The notes under the pieces: generated by a model
What the model was told of the DNA's origin: nothing
Databases searched by the model: none
The model's input: the letters and a program-made list of their open reading frames with translations, nothing else
Origin: Phocaeicola abscessus CCUG 55929
GTDB lineage: Bacteria > Bacteroidota > Bacteroidia > Bacteroidales > Bacteroidaceae
DNA: 64,000 nucleotides
Reading direction: 5' to 3'
NCBI RefSeq assembly: GCF_000312445.1
Contig: NZ_HE997183.1
Coordinates: forward strand, 216,617 to 280,616
Part shown: piece by piece, positions 43,876 through 52,899 of the stretch
Position numbering within the stretch: the stretch's first letter is position 1
How the letters are laid out: the number at the start of each line of letters is the position of its first letter
Made by a program: the position numbers and the translations under genes

Positions 43876-45300
43876 ATGAAAAAATATATCCTATTAAGTC
43901 TTGCACTAAGTTGTTTCGTTACGACGGCTCAGGCTCAAAACACGAATCTGTCCGATGCAGTCCGGCAAGGCATCCGTCAAAGTATGGAACAAACCCGAAA
44001 TGCGAATTGGAACGAAGCCTTCGCCATCTGTCGCCAATTGGACGCGCTTTTGCATAACGATACCCAGACTTCGAAAGATCCGCATTATGCGCTGCACTAT
44101 TTAGTGGCAAAGGAACGCCTCCGAATGTATAACCGCATCCGCAAACCGGAATCGGGTAAGCAGCAGCTCGACATCATGCAGACTTATGCCGTTCAGTCCA
44201 AGATAGATACCCTGCAAACCGATTATTGGTATGCGAAAGCTCAATACCATCAACTCTTCGGACAAACCGCACAAAGCTTGGAGAGTTACAAGCAATGGTT
44301 CGCCCGCAAAGTGTCGGGGCAGAGTACGGATGCGATCGAACAATCGTACCGGAATATTCTCGATCAGGCGAAACAGGAAGCGAACCCAGCGCTCGCCTCT
44401 TCCATGCAAATCCTTTATAACCATTGGAAAGATTCTATCCGGACGGCTAAAGACGCGGCAACATTGCATACGCTGAAACAACAATACAGCGAAAGTCAAC
44501 AATCATTAAAGGAAAAAGAGGTCAAGATCTCGACCAACAAGATCCTGATCGGTCTGTTGGGATCCGTCGCCGCTATTTTAGCCGTCGCCGTCATCTTCCT
44601 GATCTTCTCCCTGTTGCGTTTTATCGTGAAGAACAAATCGCTGAGACGCAGCTTAGAGCTGGCCAACGATAACAACAATCTGAAATCCCAATACATCAAT
44701 CATATCAGCGAACAGGTGGAACCAACGCTTGCCGATATTCGCACCAAAGCCGCCGATGCAACCACCCGAGAAAATATCGACGCCCTCCTCACGCTCTTCA
44801 ACGATGTACAGACCTACATCGGCTTGGAAGAAACTCGAGATGAGATGTATCCGACGGAGCAAATTAATGTTTGCGATTTCTGTGAAAAATTGATGGAAGA
44901 AGCCAAGGTTTGGTTCAAACCGGAAGTCGAATCGGTAATAAAAGTTCCGCGCGTTTTCATCCATACCAATGCCGAAGCTTTAGGCCGGATTATCCGCCAT
45001 TTGCTGAAAAATGCCGCTGCCCATACCCAAACGGGAAAGATCACGGTCGAATTTAAGAAACGGAGCGCTCACACGGGGCAGTTCCTCATCACCGATACCG
45101 GTTGCGGCATCGCACAAGCGCTCCGCCCCAGCCTCTTCAAGCCCTTTAAAGCTGTCGAAGACCTTCGCAAAGGCGATAAATTAGGTTTGCCCATTTGCAG
45201 CCTTATCGCTTATAAACTGAATGGAGAACTGCATATAGATAACGACTTCAAGAAAGGTACCCGCTTCATCCTCGAACTGCATGCCAAATTACAAGCATGA
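43876..45300 (+). CDS. Membrane sensor histidine kinase-like protein (orphan)
   Basis: 474 aa. Signal peptide (MKKYILLSLALSCFVTTAQA), a periplasmic helical/TPR-like region, a coiled coil at ~195-212, one membrane segment (LLGSVAAILAVAVIFLIFSL), then a cytoplasmic part. The ATPase domain is intact: N box RIIRHLLKNAAAHT, G1 ITDTGCGIAQAL, F box LFKPFKAV, G2 KGDKLGLPIC. The usual H-box SHEIRTPL is replaced by INHISEQVEPTLADI, so phosphotransfer through the standard His is doubtful. No response regulator lies nearby. It may be a divergent kinase or a sensor acting through another protein. Confidence 0.75.
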   Translation: MKKYILLSLALSCFVTTAQAQNTNLSDAVRQGIRQSMEQTRNANWNEAFAICRQLDALLHNDTQTSKDPHYALHYLVAKERLRMYNRIRKPESGKQQLDIMQTYAVQSKIDTLQTDYWYAKAQYHQLFGQTAQSLESYKQWFARKVSGQSTDAIEQSYRNILDQAKQEANPALASSMQILYNHWKDSIRTAKDAATLHTLKQQYSESQQSLKEKEVKISTNKILIGLLGSVAAILAVAVIFLIFSLLRFIVKNKSLRRSLELANDNNNLKSQYINHISEQVEPTLADIRTKAADATTRENIDALLTLFNDVQTYIGLEETRDEMYPTEQINVCDFCEKLMEEAKVWFKPEVESVIKVPRVFIHTNAEALGRIIRHLLKNAAAHTQTGKITVEFKKRSAHTGQFLITDTGCGIAQALRPSLFKPFKAVEDLRKGDKLGLPICSLIAYKLNGELHIDNDFKKGTRFILELHAKLQA

Positions 45301-45325
45301 ACGATGGGAAACAATTTTTCCCCTC

Positions 45326-45991
45326 TCATTCATTGACATACATGAACGGCATATCCTTTCTGAACTCTTCCATCAACTTCAAGCCCTTCGAGGTACAAAC
45401 TCCCCGCAAGAAGACGAAGAGAATGGTCTCAAAGACCTCACTCAACGAATATTTTTTCACGAGGTCGGAATGGAGCATATTCTCCATTTGTTCTTCAAAC
45501 ATCTGTTCCAGAATGCCGAACTTGATATTTGCACAGAATATTCCCTGTTCCACGCCTTTCAGGTAAAACTCCTCCGCACTGACGGAATTACTTTCCCGTC
45601 GACTTTTCAAATAACGGACAATCAGCGGGTACCGGTCCAAGTCTTCAAAAAATTTGATGTTGGTATTCTTCAAATGTTGCATATTCCACCGATAAAACTT
45701 GAAAATAATTTCCAACACGTTCGAAGCCTCTCCCAATACACTTCTCATGTATTTATCCATCTCGACATCTTTCTGCTTTATCACTTCGAAAAGCAATTCT
45801 TCCTTATCACGAAAGAGTTGATAAAGCGTTCTTTTGGAAATGGTCAATTCTTTCGCCAAATCATCCATCCGCACTTGTTTGATACCTTTGGATTCAAAAG
45901 CCGAAGATGCAGCCTTTATCACCTCCTGGCGGATTTTCAACTTGCCGGAACGTCTGTCGTGCCCGATATCAGCTGCCAACGCTTCCATCAT
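45326..45991 (-). CDS. TetR/AcrR-family transcriptional regulator
   Basis: 221 aa. The HTH domain is at residues ~16-65: KIRQEVIKAASSAFESKGIK, VRMDDLAKELTISKRTLYQL, FRDKEELLFEVIKQKDVEMD. The C-terminal ligand-binding domain is helical. It overlaps the LpxA-like gene by 4 bp and is the last gene of the efflux operon, so it probably regulates the pump that it is co-transcribed with. It carries no sign of truncation. The inducing ligand is unknown. Confidence 0.88.
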   Translation of the reverse strand: MMEALAADIGHDRRSGKLKIRQEVIKAASSAFESKGIKQVRMDDLAKELTISKRTLYQLFRDKEELLFEVIKQKDVEMDKYMRSVLGEASNVLEIIFKFYRWNMQHLKNTNIKFFEDLDRYPLIVRYLKSRRESNSVSAEEFYLKGVEQGIFCANIKFGILEQMFEEQMENMLHSDLVKKYSLSEVFETILFVFLRGVCTSKGLKLMEEFRKDMPFMYVNE

Positions 45992-46767
45992 TCACTGATA
46001 ATACCCAATTTCGATTCCCGGATGAATTTTACCAGATAAACGATTTCCGGACCGGTCGGAATCTGCTCTTCGATCCGTCGCAACGCTTCCTCCTGCGTGG
46101 TATTCACCTTGTACAACAAACGGAAGGCATGGTTCAAATGCTTTATAACGGTTTCCGAGAAATGAAAATGTTCCAAAATGGTGACGTTGACCCCTTCGAA
46201 CGAACCTCCCCGTTCGCTATTGACCACACAATAGGGAGGAACGTCTTTCTGGAAATTCGTTCCCCCTAACACGACGGCATATTTCCCCACGTGCGTGTTT
46301 CCCTGCATCAAGACGTTGGAGGTGAGTATCGAACAATCGTCTACCACTCCGTGACCCGAGATCTGCGAACCGTTGCCGATGATGCACGCATGGCCTACGT
46401 GCACGTCGTGAGAAAGGCGTGCGCCCTGCATGATAAAATTCCCGTTGCCGACCCTCGTTTCGCCGCCGGGATGCGTGGCGCGTATTACTACCGCATTTTC
46501 TCTGATTACATTTTTATCGCCGATACGGGCGATCGTGTCCTCGCCCTTATAAAAGAAATCCTGCGGTTCCGCCCCGATCACCGCACCGTTGAAGATGCGA
46601 TTTCCGTTTCCCACGCGGGCGCCGCTCATAATACTTGCATGAGGCATGATGACATTATCATCGCCTATTTCTACATTTTTGTCAATATAGACAAAAGGAC
46701 AAACCGTTACATTTTTCCCGATCTTTGCAGACGGATCGACATATGCCAATGGACTAATCATAATCAT
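45988..46767 (-). CDS. LpxA-like acyl-ACP:UDP-GlcNAc O-acyltransferase
   Basis: 259 aa. A left-handed beta-helix of hexapeptide repeats (MISPLAYVDPSAKIGKNVTV; IGDDNVIMPHASIMSGARVG) with LpxA landmarks GAEPQDFFYKGED and the catalytic-His loop LSHDVHVGHACIIGN. The second conserved His region (VHQF in E. coli LpxA) is replaced by VLMQGNTHVG, and VTIHRGT by VVIRAT. It is therefore a divergent LpxA-type enzyme, perhaps a second copy acylating lipid A or another sugar nucleotide. It lies in the efflux operon, 11 bp after the OprM-like gene, and overlaps the TetR gene. Confidence 0.75.
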   Translation of the reverse strand: MIMISPLAYVDPSAKIGKNVTVCPFVYIDKNVEIGDDNVIMPHASIMSGARVGNGNRIFNGAVIGAEPQDFFYKGEDTIARIGDKNVIRENAVVIRATHPGGETRVGNGNFIMQGARLSHDVHVGHACIIGNGSQISGHGVVDDCSILTSNVLMQGNTHVGKYAVVLGGTNFQKDVPPYCVVNSERGGSFEGVNVTILEHFHFSETVIKHLNHAFRLLYKVNTTQEEALRRIEEQIPTGPEIVYLVKFIRESKLGIISE

Positions 46768-46778
46768 TCTTTTAAGTG

Positions 46779-48164
46779 TTATTCCCTTCCTCCACCTAAA
46801 GCGCTGTACAAGTCGATCACGGCCTGAAGGCGCTGGTAGGCATCGGATGCTTCGTTCAATCGAGCATTCAACAAGGATTGCTCTGCCGAAATTATTTCTA
46901 GGTAGGTGGCTTTAGCGACCTTGAATAGATCTTTACTCATGGCGAGAGCCTTTGTCATGTTCTCGATCTGAGCCCGATGCTCCGTCCACTTTTTACCGGC
47001 CGTATCGTAGAGATACAAAGCATCGCTGACTTCCTTGCCCGCTTCCAATATTTTTTGCTGATAATTCATCTTCGCGATCTGTTCCTCCCGCTTAGTGACC
47101 TTTAGGTTGGCAATCAATTTCCCGCGCTGGAAAATCGGTTGGGTGAGAGAACCTATCGCCTGCCAAAGAAACATGGCAGGATTGGAAATGATCGTTCCGT
47201 TCGAACCGTTCGTCCAACCGGCGGTACCGGTCAACATCACGTTCGGATAGAAGGCTGAGCGAGCCTGATTGGTCTGGTAATAAGCGCCGGCTAAAGTCAT
47301 CTCGGCCATCCGCACGTCCGGCCGATTCTCCAACAGTTGCAAAGGAACGCCGACAGTGAGATTCTCCGGCATCATCTGCTCGTCCAGCGCAGTACGCTCT
47401 ATCCGTTGAGGGGTACGTCCCAACAGGACGGCCAATGAGTTTTCCGTCTCGCGAACCTGACGTTGCAGATCGGCCAACGAGGCCTGCGTCTGATGACAGG
47501 CGCCTTCACTTTGCGCCACGGCAACTTCGGTAGTCATGGCAGCCTCCTTGTAGGCTTTCATAGTACGTACCGTTTCCTCCATCAGGCGAAGATTTTCCGA
47601 AGTGACTTCTACCTGCCGGTCGAGCATCAGCAACGTATAATAAGCGTTGGCCACACCGCAAATAAGTTGAGAACGAACGGCCTGGCGCGATGCTTCCCGT
47701 TGCAAATAAGTGGCACGCTGGCCGCGATCCGCATTCAACAGCTTACCGAACAAATCGACTTCCCAGCTCGCAGCCACCGGTAAGGTATAATTCTGCACCG
47801 GTTTTGCTTTATCCACACTGGTCAGGGAACCTTGCGGAGCCATAGCCAAAGAGGGAAGAAACGAGAGGTGAGCGGCGGTAAGCAAAGCCTTGGCTTCTTC
47901 TACCCGAAGAATAGCAGCCTGCATATCCACATTATTGGAAAGTCCTTCCTCAATCAAGGATTGGAGCTGCGCATCCCGAAAGACCTCGCGCCACTGCCAA
48001 TTACCTAAATTGGCAGTGTCATTGGGCACCAGCATATCATTGTATGCGACCGGATCGCGATAGAGGCCCTCGACATGGATCGAATCGGGACGTTCATACG
48101 ATTTATAGATTCGGCAACTGCTCATCAACAAAGCGATACCGCCTAATACAATCAACTTCTTCAT
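46779..48164 (-). CDS. Outer membrane efflux lipoprotein (TolC/OprM-NodT family)
   Basis: Start at ATG 48162-48164 gives a lipoprotein signal (MKKLIVLGGIALLMSSCRIY) and 461 aa; longer forms run into the RND pump gene. Two OEP repeats are seen: AAILRVEEAKALLTAAHLSF and MAEMTLAGAYYQTNQARSAF, with SWEVDLFGKLLNADRGQRAT between them. It forms the trimeric outer membrane channel of the tripartite pump. Third gene of the operon, 4 bp after the permease. Confidence 0.92.
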   Translation of the reverse strand: MKKLIVLGGIALLMSSCRIYKSYERPDSIHVEGLYRDPVAYNDMLVPNDTANLGNWQWREVFRDAQLQSLIEEGLSNNVDMQAAILRVEEAKALLTAAHLSFLPSLAMAPQGSLTSVDKAKPVQNYTLPVAASWEVDLFGKLLNADRGQRATYLQREASRQAVRSQLICGVANAYYTLLMLDRQVEVTSENLRLMEETVRTMKAYKEAAMTTEVAVAQSEGACHQTQASLADLQRQVRETENSLAVLLGRTPQRIERTALDEQMMPENLTVGVPLQLLENRPDVRMAEMTLAGAYYQTNQARSAFYPNVMLTGTAGWTNGSNGTIISNPAMFLWQAIGSLTQPIFQRGKLIANLKVTKREEQIAKMNYQQKILEAGKEVSDALYLYDTAGKKWTEHRAQIENMTKALAMSKDLFKVAKATYLEIISAEQSLLNARLNEASDAYQRLQAVIDLYSALGGGRE

Positions 48165-48168
48165 ACTA

Positions 48169-51100
48169 CTATTCTTTAACGTATTGTTGAATTTCTGAAT
48201 TAACCGCTTCCTTCTCCATATCATTCCATACGATGGGTTTAACTTTCTCCTGCAGCCACTCGAAGATAGAGAACAATACGGGAACAACGAATAGCTGGAA
48301 CAACATGCCGATCAACATGCCACCTACGGCCGCCGTACCTAATGTACGATACCCGTGGGCACCCGCCCCGGTAGCGACCATCAACGGGAACAAGCCGACG
48401 ATCATGGCTAAAGAAGTCATCAAGATTGGCCGAAGACGAGCGGAAGCGCCTAAGACGGCAGCCCAGCCGATGCCCATTCCCTGCTTGCGACGGTCGAGGG
48501 CGAATTCCACAATCAGAATAGCATTCTTCGCCAGCAATCCCATCAGCATGATCAAGGCAATCTGCATGTAAATATCGTTCGACATCGTCCCGAGTATCAT
48601 TTTCAGGAAAGAAACGGATCCTAAGGCGCCATACAATTCTACAAAGATGAAACTGCCCATCAGACCGAACGGTATGGAAAACAATACGGACAACGGGAGG
48701 ATATAACTCTCGTATTGAGCGCTCAATAACAAGTACACAAAGACTAAACAGAGCACAAAGATGATCGCCGTAGAATTACCGCTTGTCTGTGCTTCTTCGC
48801 GGGCCATACCGCCTAACTCGTAGCTGAACCCGACAGGCAGATTCTTCCCTGCCACCTCAGAGATCGCATTCAGTGCCTGCCCGGAAGTATAACCGTCGCC
48901 CGGATTCACCATGACCGTCATGGAAGTATAGAGATTGAAACGGTTGATAATATCGGGGCCGTATACTTTCTTCATGGTGAAGAATTGAGTGATAGGTGCC
49001 ATATCGTCACCGTTCCGAATCATCACCTTATTCAACGACTCCACATTGGAACGGTCTTGCGGACGGGCTTGCACCATGACGCGGTACATTTTACCGAAAC
49101 GGTTGAAGTTGGATGCATACAAACCGCCATAATAGCCTTGCAGCGTGGAGAGAATAGTACTCGGACTGATGCCCGCCTTCTTGCAGGCCGCCGCGTCAAT
49201 ATCGATCTGATATTGGGGGAAGTTCGGGTTGAACGTAGTTTGCGCAGTCTGTATTTCAGGACGTTTCTGCAAAGCAGCAATAAAATCGTTCGTCACTTCG
49301 AAGAAATGATCCAACGTGCCGCCCGTCTTGTCCTGCATATTCAACTGTATGCTGCTCGACATGGAATAACCGGGAATGGAAGGGGGCATGAAAAACAGTA
49401 CCTGTGCGTCCTTAATAATCTTCTGCGCACGCATGAACAAAGTGATGTAAATCATATCCGCACTTTGCATCAGGCCCCGTTCGTCCCATGGCTTCAAACG
49501 GATGATGAACGACCCGTAAGAAGGTCCCTGCCCGCCGATAAAACTGTAACCCGAAATCATGGTGCGGGAGGCGACAGTCGGCTCAGCGGCAATCAAGCTA
49601 TCCACTTTCATGAAGATTTGTTCGGCGCGATCTTGCGACGTTCCCGGAGGAAGTGTAACCGCTCCCATCAACGTGCCCTGATCTTCCGTAGGCACCATGC
49701 CTGTCGGAGTAACCCTCATTAAAATCACCAAGAGGATAATGGATACCGGTACGGCTACGTAGACGAATCTCTTGCGCTTTATCAAACCGACCACCTTGCG
49801 GCGATATTTACTCAAGAGCTTATCGTAAGAGGCATTGAACGCCGTATGGAAACGATCAATAAAAGTCGATTTCTTATCCGTCGTGCCATTTTCATCCTTC
49901 GGCTTCAAGAACAATGCGCAAAGGGCCGGCGACAAAGTCAAAGCATTTAAAGCGGAAATGCCGATGGCGATGGCCATCGTCAAACCGAACTGGCGATAGA
50001 AGGTGCCGGAGGTACCTCCGATAAACGATACAGGAATAAATACGGCCATCATGACCAAGGTAATGGAAACGATCGCGCCACCCAATTCGTTCATGGCATC
50101 GATGGAAGCTTCGCGAGCCGAATGATAGCCCTGATCCAACTTCGCATGAACCCCCTCGACAACTACGATGGCGTCGTCGACGACAATCGCAATGGCCAAT
50201 ACCAATGCACTTAACGTCAACAAGTTCAAACTGAAGCCGAACAAGTTCAATACGAAGAACGTACCGACCAACGATACGGGGATGGCAATAGCCGGTATCA
50301 AGGTGGATCGCATATCCTGCAAGAAGATATACACCACGATGAATACGAGGATAAAGGCTTCGATCAAAGTCTTGACCACCTCGTGGATGGACGCAAACAA
50401 GAAATCGTTGGCACTCTGTGCGATATTGATCTTCAACCCCGTCGGTAAATTCTGGTTCGTTTCATTCAACGTCTTTTCCAATTGCGAAATGGTAGCAGTG
50501 GCGTTCGAACCGGCCAATTGGAAAGCAATAGCCGTTACGCCGGTATGACCGTCCACTCTGTTGATGAAGTTATAGGTAAGTCGTCCCAATTCAATCTCTG
50601 CAAGATCTTTCAAGCGCAGAATCTGCCCGTCGGCCAAAGCCTTGACAACGATGTTGCCGAATTCTTCCTCCGTCTGTAAACGTCCCCTATACCGTAAAGT
50701 GTATTGGAATGTCTGATTAGAGCGTTCTCCGAACTGTCCGGGAGCCGCTTCTATGTTTTGCTCTGCTAAAACGGCGGATATGTCCGACGGCATCAAGCCG
50801 TATTGAGACATTACATCCGGTCGCAACCAAATCCGCATGGAATAATCCGCTCCCATCACAAATGCTTCGCCGACTCCGGACACGCGTTTCACTTCGGGTA
50901 TGATATTGATCTGCGCATAGTTCTCGATAAAATCCATGGGGTATTTGTCCGATTCGTCTACCAGCGAGAAGATCATCAACATAGAACTCTGCCGCTTCAT
51001 CGTGGTCACGCCGATTCTCGTCACTTCGGCAGGCAACAGCCCCTGAGCCATGGATACCCGGTTCTGCACGTTAATGGCGGCCATATCAGGATCCGTCCCC

Positions 51101-51390
51101 TGTTTAAAGTAAATGGTTATACTTGCACTACCGTTATTGGATGCAGAGGACGACATGTACATCATGTTCTCTACGCCGTTGATCTGCTCTTCCAACGGAA
51201 CGACCACGCTGTTCAACACTGTCTGAGCGTTTGCCCCCGTATAGGTAGCGCTTACCATGACGGTCGGAGGCGCAATATTCGGATACTGGGTAATCGGCAA
51301 AGATACCAACCCGATAATTCCCAAGATAACGATAAATATAGAAATTACCGTGGACAGTACCGGACGATTAATAAATCTATCTAATTTCAT
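48169..51390 (-). CDS. RND efflux permease, HAE1 (AcrB) family
   Basis: 1073 aa, typical length. Begins MKLDRFINRPVLSTVISIFI. The proton-relay Asp pair in TM4 is in LVLAIAIVVDDAIVVVEGVH. Large periplasmic loops contain QVSGVGEAFVMGADYSMRIW-like sequence, and the C-terminal TM block has LIMLMGLLAKNAILIVEFAL. It exports hydrophobic and amphiphilic compounds, including drugs and bile salts, by proton antiport. Second gene of the efflux operon, 37 bp after the adaptor. Confidence 0.95.
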   Translation of the reverse strand: MKLDRFINRPVLSTVISIFIVILGIIGLVSLPITQYPNIAPPTVMVSATYTGANAQTVLNSVVVPLEEQINGVENMMYMSSSASNNGSASITIYFKQGTDPDMAAINVQNRVSMAQGLLPAEVTRIGVTTMKRQSSMLMIFSLVDESDKYPMDFIENYAQINIIPEVKRVSGVGEAFVMGADYSMRIWLRPDVMSQYGLMPSDISAVLAEQNIEAAPGQFGERSNQTFQYTLRYRGRLQTEEEFGNIVVKALADGQILRLKDLAEIELGRLTYNFINRVDGHTGVTAIAFQLAGSNATATISQLEKTLNETNQNLPTGLKINIAQSANDFLFASIHEVVKTLIEAFILVFIVVYIFLQDMRSTLIPAIAIPVSLVGTFFVLNLFGFSLNLLTLSALVLAIAIVVDDAIVVVEGVHAKLDQGYHSAREASIDAMNELGGAIVSITLVMMAVFIPVSFIGGTSGTFYRQFGLTMAIAIGISALNALTLSPALCALFLKPKDENGTTDKKSTFIDRFHTAFNASYDKLLSKYRRKVVGLIKRKRFVYVAVPVSIILLVILMRVTPTGMVPTEDQGTLMGAVTLPPGTSQDRAEQIFMKVDSLIAAEPTVASRTMISGYSFIGGQGPSYGSFIIRLKPWDERGLMQSADMIYITLFMRAQKIIKDAQVLFFMPPSIPGYSMSSSIQLNMQDKTGGTLDHFFEVTNDFIAALQKRPEIQTAQTTFNPNFPQYQIDIDAAACKKAGISPSTILSTLQGYYGGLYASNFNRFGKMYRVMVQARPQDRSNVESLNKVMIRNGDDMAPITQFFTMKKVYGPDIINRFNLYTSMTVMVNPGDGYTSGQALNAISEVAGKNLPVGFSYELGGMAREEAQTSGNSTAIIFVLCLVFVYLLLSAQYESYILPLSVLFSIPFGLMGSFIFVELYGALGSVSFLKMILGTMSNDIYMQIALIMLMGLLAKNAILIVEFALDRRKQGMGIGWAAVLGASARLRPILMTSLAMIVGLFPLMVATGAGAHGYRTLGTAAVGGMLIGMLFQLFVVPVLFSIFEWLQEKVKPIVWNDMEKEAVNSEIQQYVKE

Positions 51391-51427
51391 TCTTTTCTGT
51401 CTTAATATGCTTAACTATCGGTTTATT

Positions 51428-52609
51428 TCAGAATGCGGTCTTGATATTGCCTTCTTTCTGATCTTTCAAAGCTTGTTGATATTTAGCCTTTTGCTGTTCC
51501 CGGGTGATCGGCTTGATTTCCTGTCCGTTCCGCAATTGCTGAACTCCTTCGATCACTATCTTGTCGCCGAGTTTCAAACCCTCTGTCACGACATAGTTCT
51601 GCCCGTCGTTCAGCGGAGAAGTTTCGATCACCGTAGTGGCAACTTTATTATCCTGATCCACCACAAAGACGAACTTCTTATCCTGAATTTCCTGTGTCGC
51701 CGATTGCGGTATTAAGATGACGTCATCCATCTGATACGGGAAAATAATATTCACGGTCCCCCCGCTGCGCAGTATGTTCTTCTTATTGCGAAAGACAGCA
51801 CGCATGCTGACCGAACCGGTCGACTGGTCAATAACTCCGCTGACAGCATCGATCTTTCCCTTTTCATCATACATCGTTCCGTCTATCAACTGCAGTTGCA
51901 CTTCCGGCATCTTGGCCAGTTCGTCTTTCAACGAGGCATTCGTTTTCGTTAACTTCAGCAATTCCTTTTCTGTCATCGAAAAATACACATACACATCGTC
52001 AATCTCACTGACTGTTGTCAGTGGCTGGGTGATAGAAGGGCCGACCAACGCACCTATACGATACGGAAACGTACCGACCACGCCGTTTGAAGGACTCGAT
52101 ACAGTACAAAATTCTAAATTCTGATTAGCAGCCGTAAGCTGAGCTTCGGCCTGAGCTAATTGAGCTTTAGCGGAAGCCAACTGATCGACAGCACTGGTAT
52201 ATTCAAAATCGCTGATAATATTCTTATCATGCAAACTCTTCTTCTGTTGTTCACTCAAAGAGGCAGTATTCAGGCTCGACCTCGCCATTTCGACTGCGGC
52301 TTTAGCTTGATGCACAGCAGCGGCATATTGAGTGGGATCAATCCCGAATAACGCCTGGCCTTTCCGAACCGTCGCTCCTTCGTCCACGTATAATTTCGTG
52401 ATATTCCCCGATACCTGAGGACGGACTTCGATATCCTGCAAACCTTTGACGGTTGCCGGATAGGAGGTACTTTGCTGACTGCTCGCTTTCTGTACAGTCA
52501 TCACGGCGAATTCGTCATCGCCCATCTTCATTCCGCTATTACCGCCACAACTATTCAATGCAACTATGGTTGCAGCTAATAGTATCCAACGATTGCCTAA
52601 ATTCTTCAT
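51428..52609 (-). CDS. RND efflux periplasmic adaptor (AcrA/MexA family)
   Basis: 393 aa lipoprotein (lipobox VALNSCGG, Cys at residue 22). The lipoyl half-motifs are SYPATVKGLQDIEVRPQVSG and DEGATVRKGQALFGIDPTQY. A coiled-coil hairpin (AKAQLAQAEAQLTAANQNLE) and the beta-barrel follow. It links the inner-membrane pump to the outer-membrane channel. First gene of the operon adaptor-pump-channel-LpxA-TetR. Confidence 0.95.
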   Translation of the reverse strand: MKNLGNRWILLAATIVALNSCGGNSGMKMGDDEFAVMTVQKASSQQSTSYPATVKGLQDIEVRPQVSGNITKLYVDEGATVRKGQALFGIDPTQYAAAVHQAKAAVEMARSSLNTASLSEQQKKSLHDKNIISDFEYTSAVDQLASAKAQLAQAEAQLTAANQNLEFCTVSSPSNGVVGTFPYRIGALVGPSITQPLTTVSEIDDVYVYFSMTEKELLKLTKTNASLKDELAKMPEVQLQLIDGTMYDEKGKIDAVSGVIDQSTGSVSMRAVFRNKKNILRSGGTVNIIFPYQMDDVILIPQSATQEIQDKKFVFVVDQDNKVATTVIETSPLNDGQNYVVTEGLKLGDKIVIEGVQQLRNGQEIKPITREQQKAKYQQALKDQKEGNIKTAF

Positions 52610-52866
52610 ACTCTTTGTTATTTTCTTAAATTATTAATCGGCTGAAAACTTTTTAAGCCTTTTCAGTTTTTCGCCCTAAAAGTATACAATTTTCTGATGA
52701 GGAGGTATACATCATTCAATAGTTTAACTATTAATAACGCACCGCCATAGGTTATATATGATTCGACAGGAAGTTGAAACAACGGAATTTATCCCTTCGT
52801 GCCCCCTCTCGTCCCAAATTACCGATTCTTTTCGGTCGATTAATTAAGTATTTACAATATTCTTCG

Positions 52867-52874
52867 TACTTTTG
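52867..52874 (+). promoter_or_regulatory. -7 box TACTTTTG before the malic enzyme gene
   Basis: Perfect TAnnTTTG, 25 bases before the ATG at 52900. No TTTG at the -33 position. The 290-bp gap from 52610 holds no gene. Confidence 0.4.
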
Positions 52875-52899
52875 GCATCGAATTAAATTATTGAATTTT

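Noticed and set aside
42830-43906. A 358-aa version of the ATPase starting at 43906
   Set aside because: The added N-terminal 84 residues are hydrophobic and Cys/Phe-rich, unlike the family, and overlap the divergent kinase gene and its promoter.
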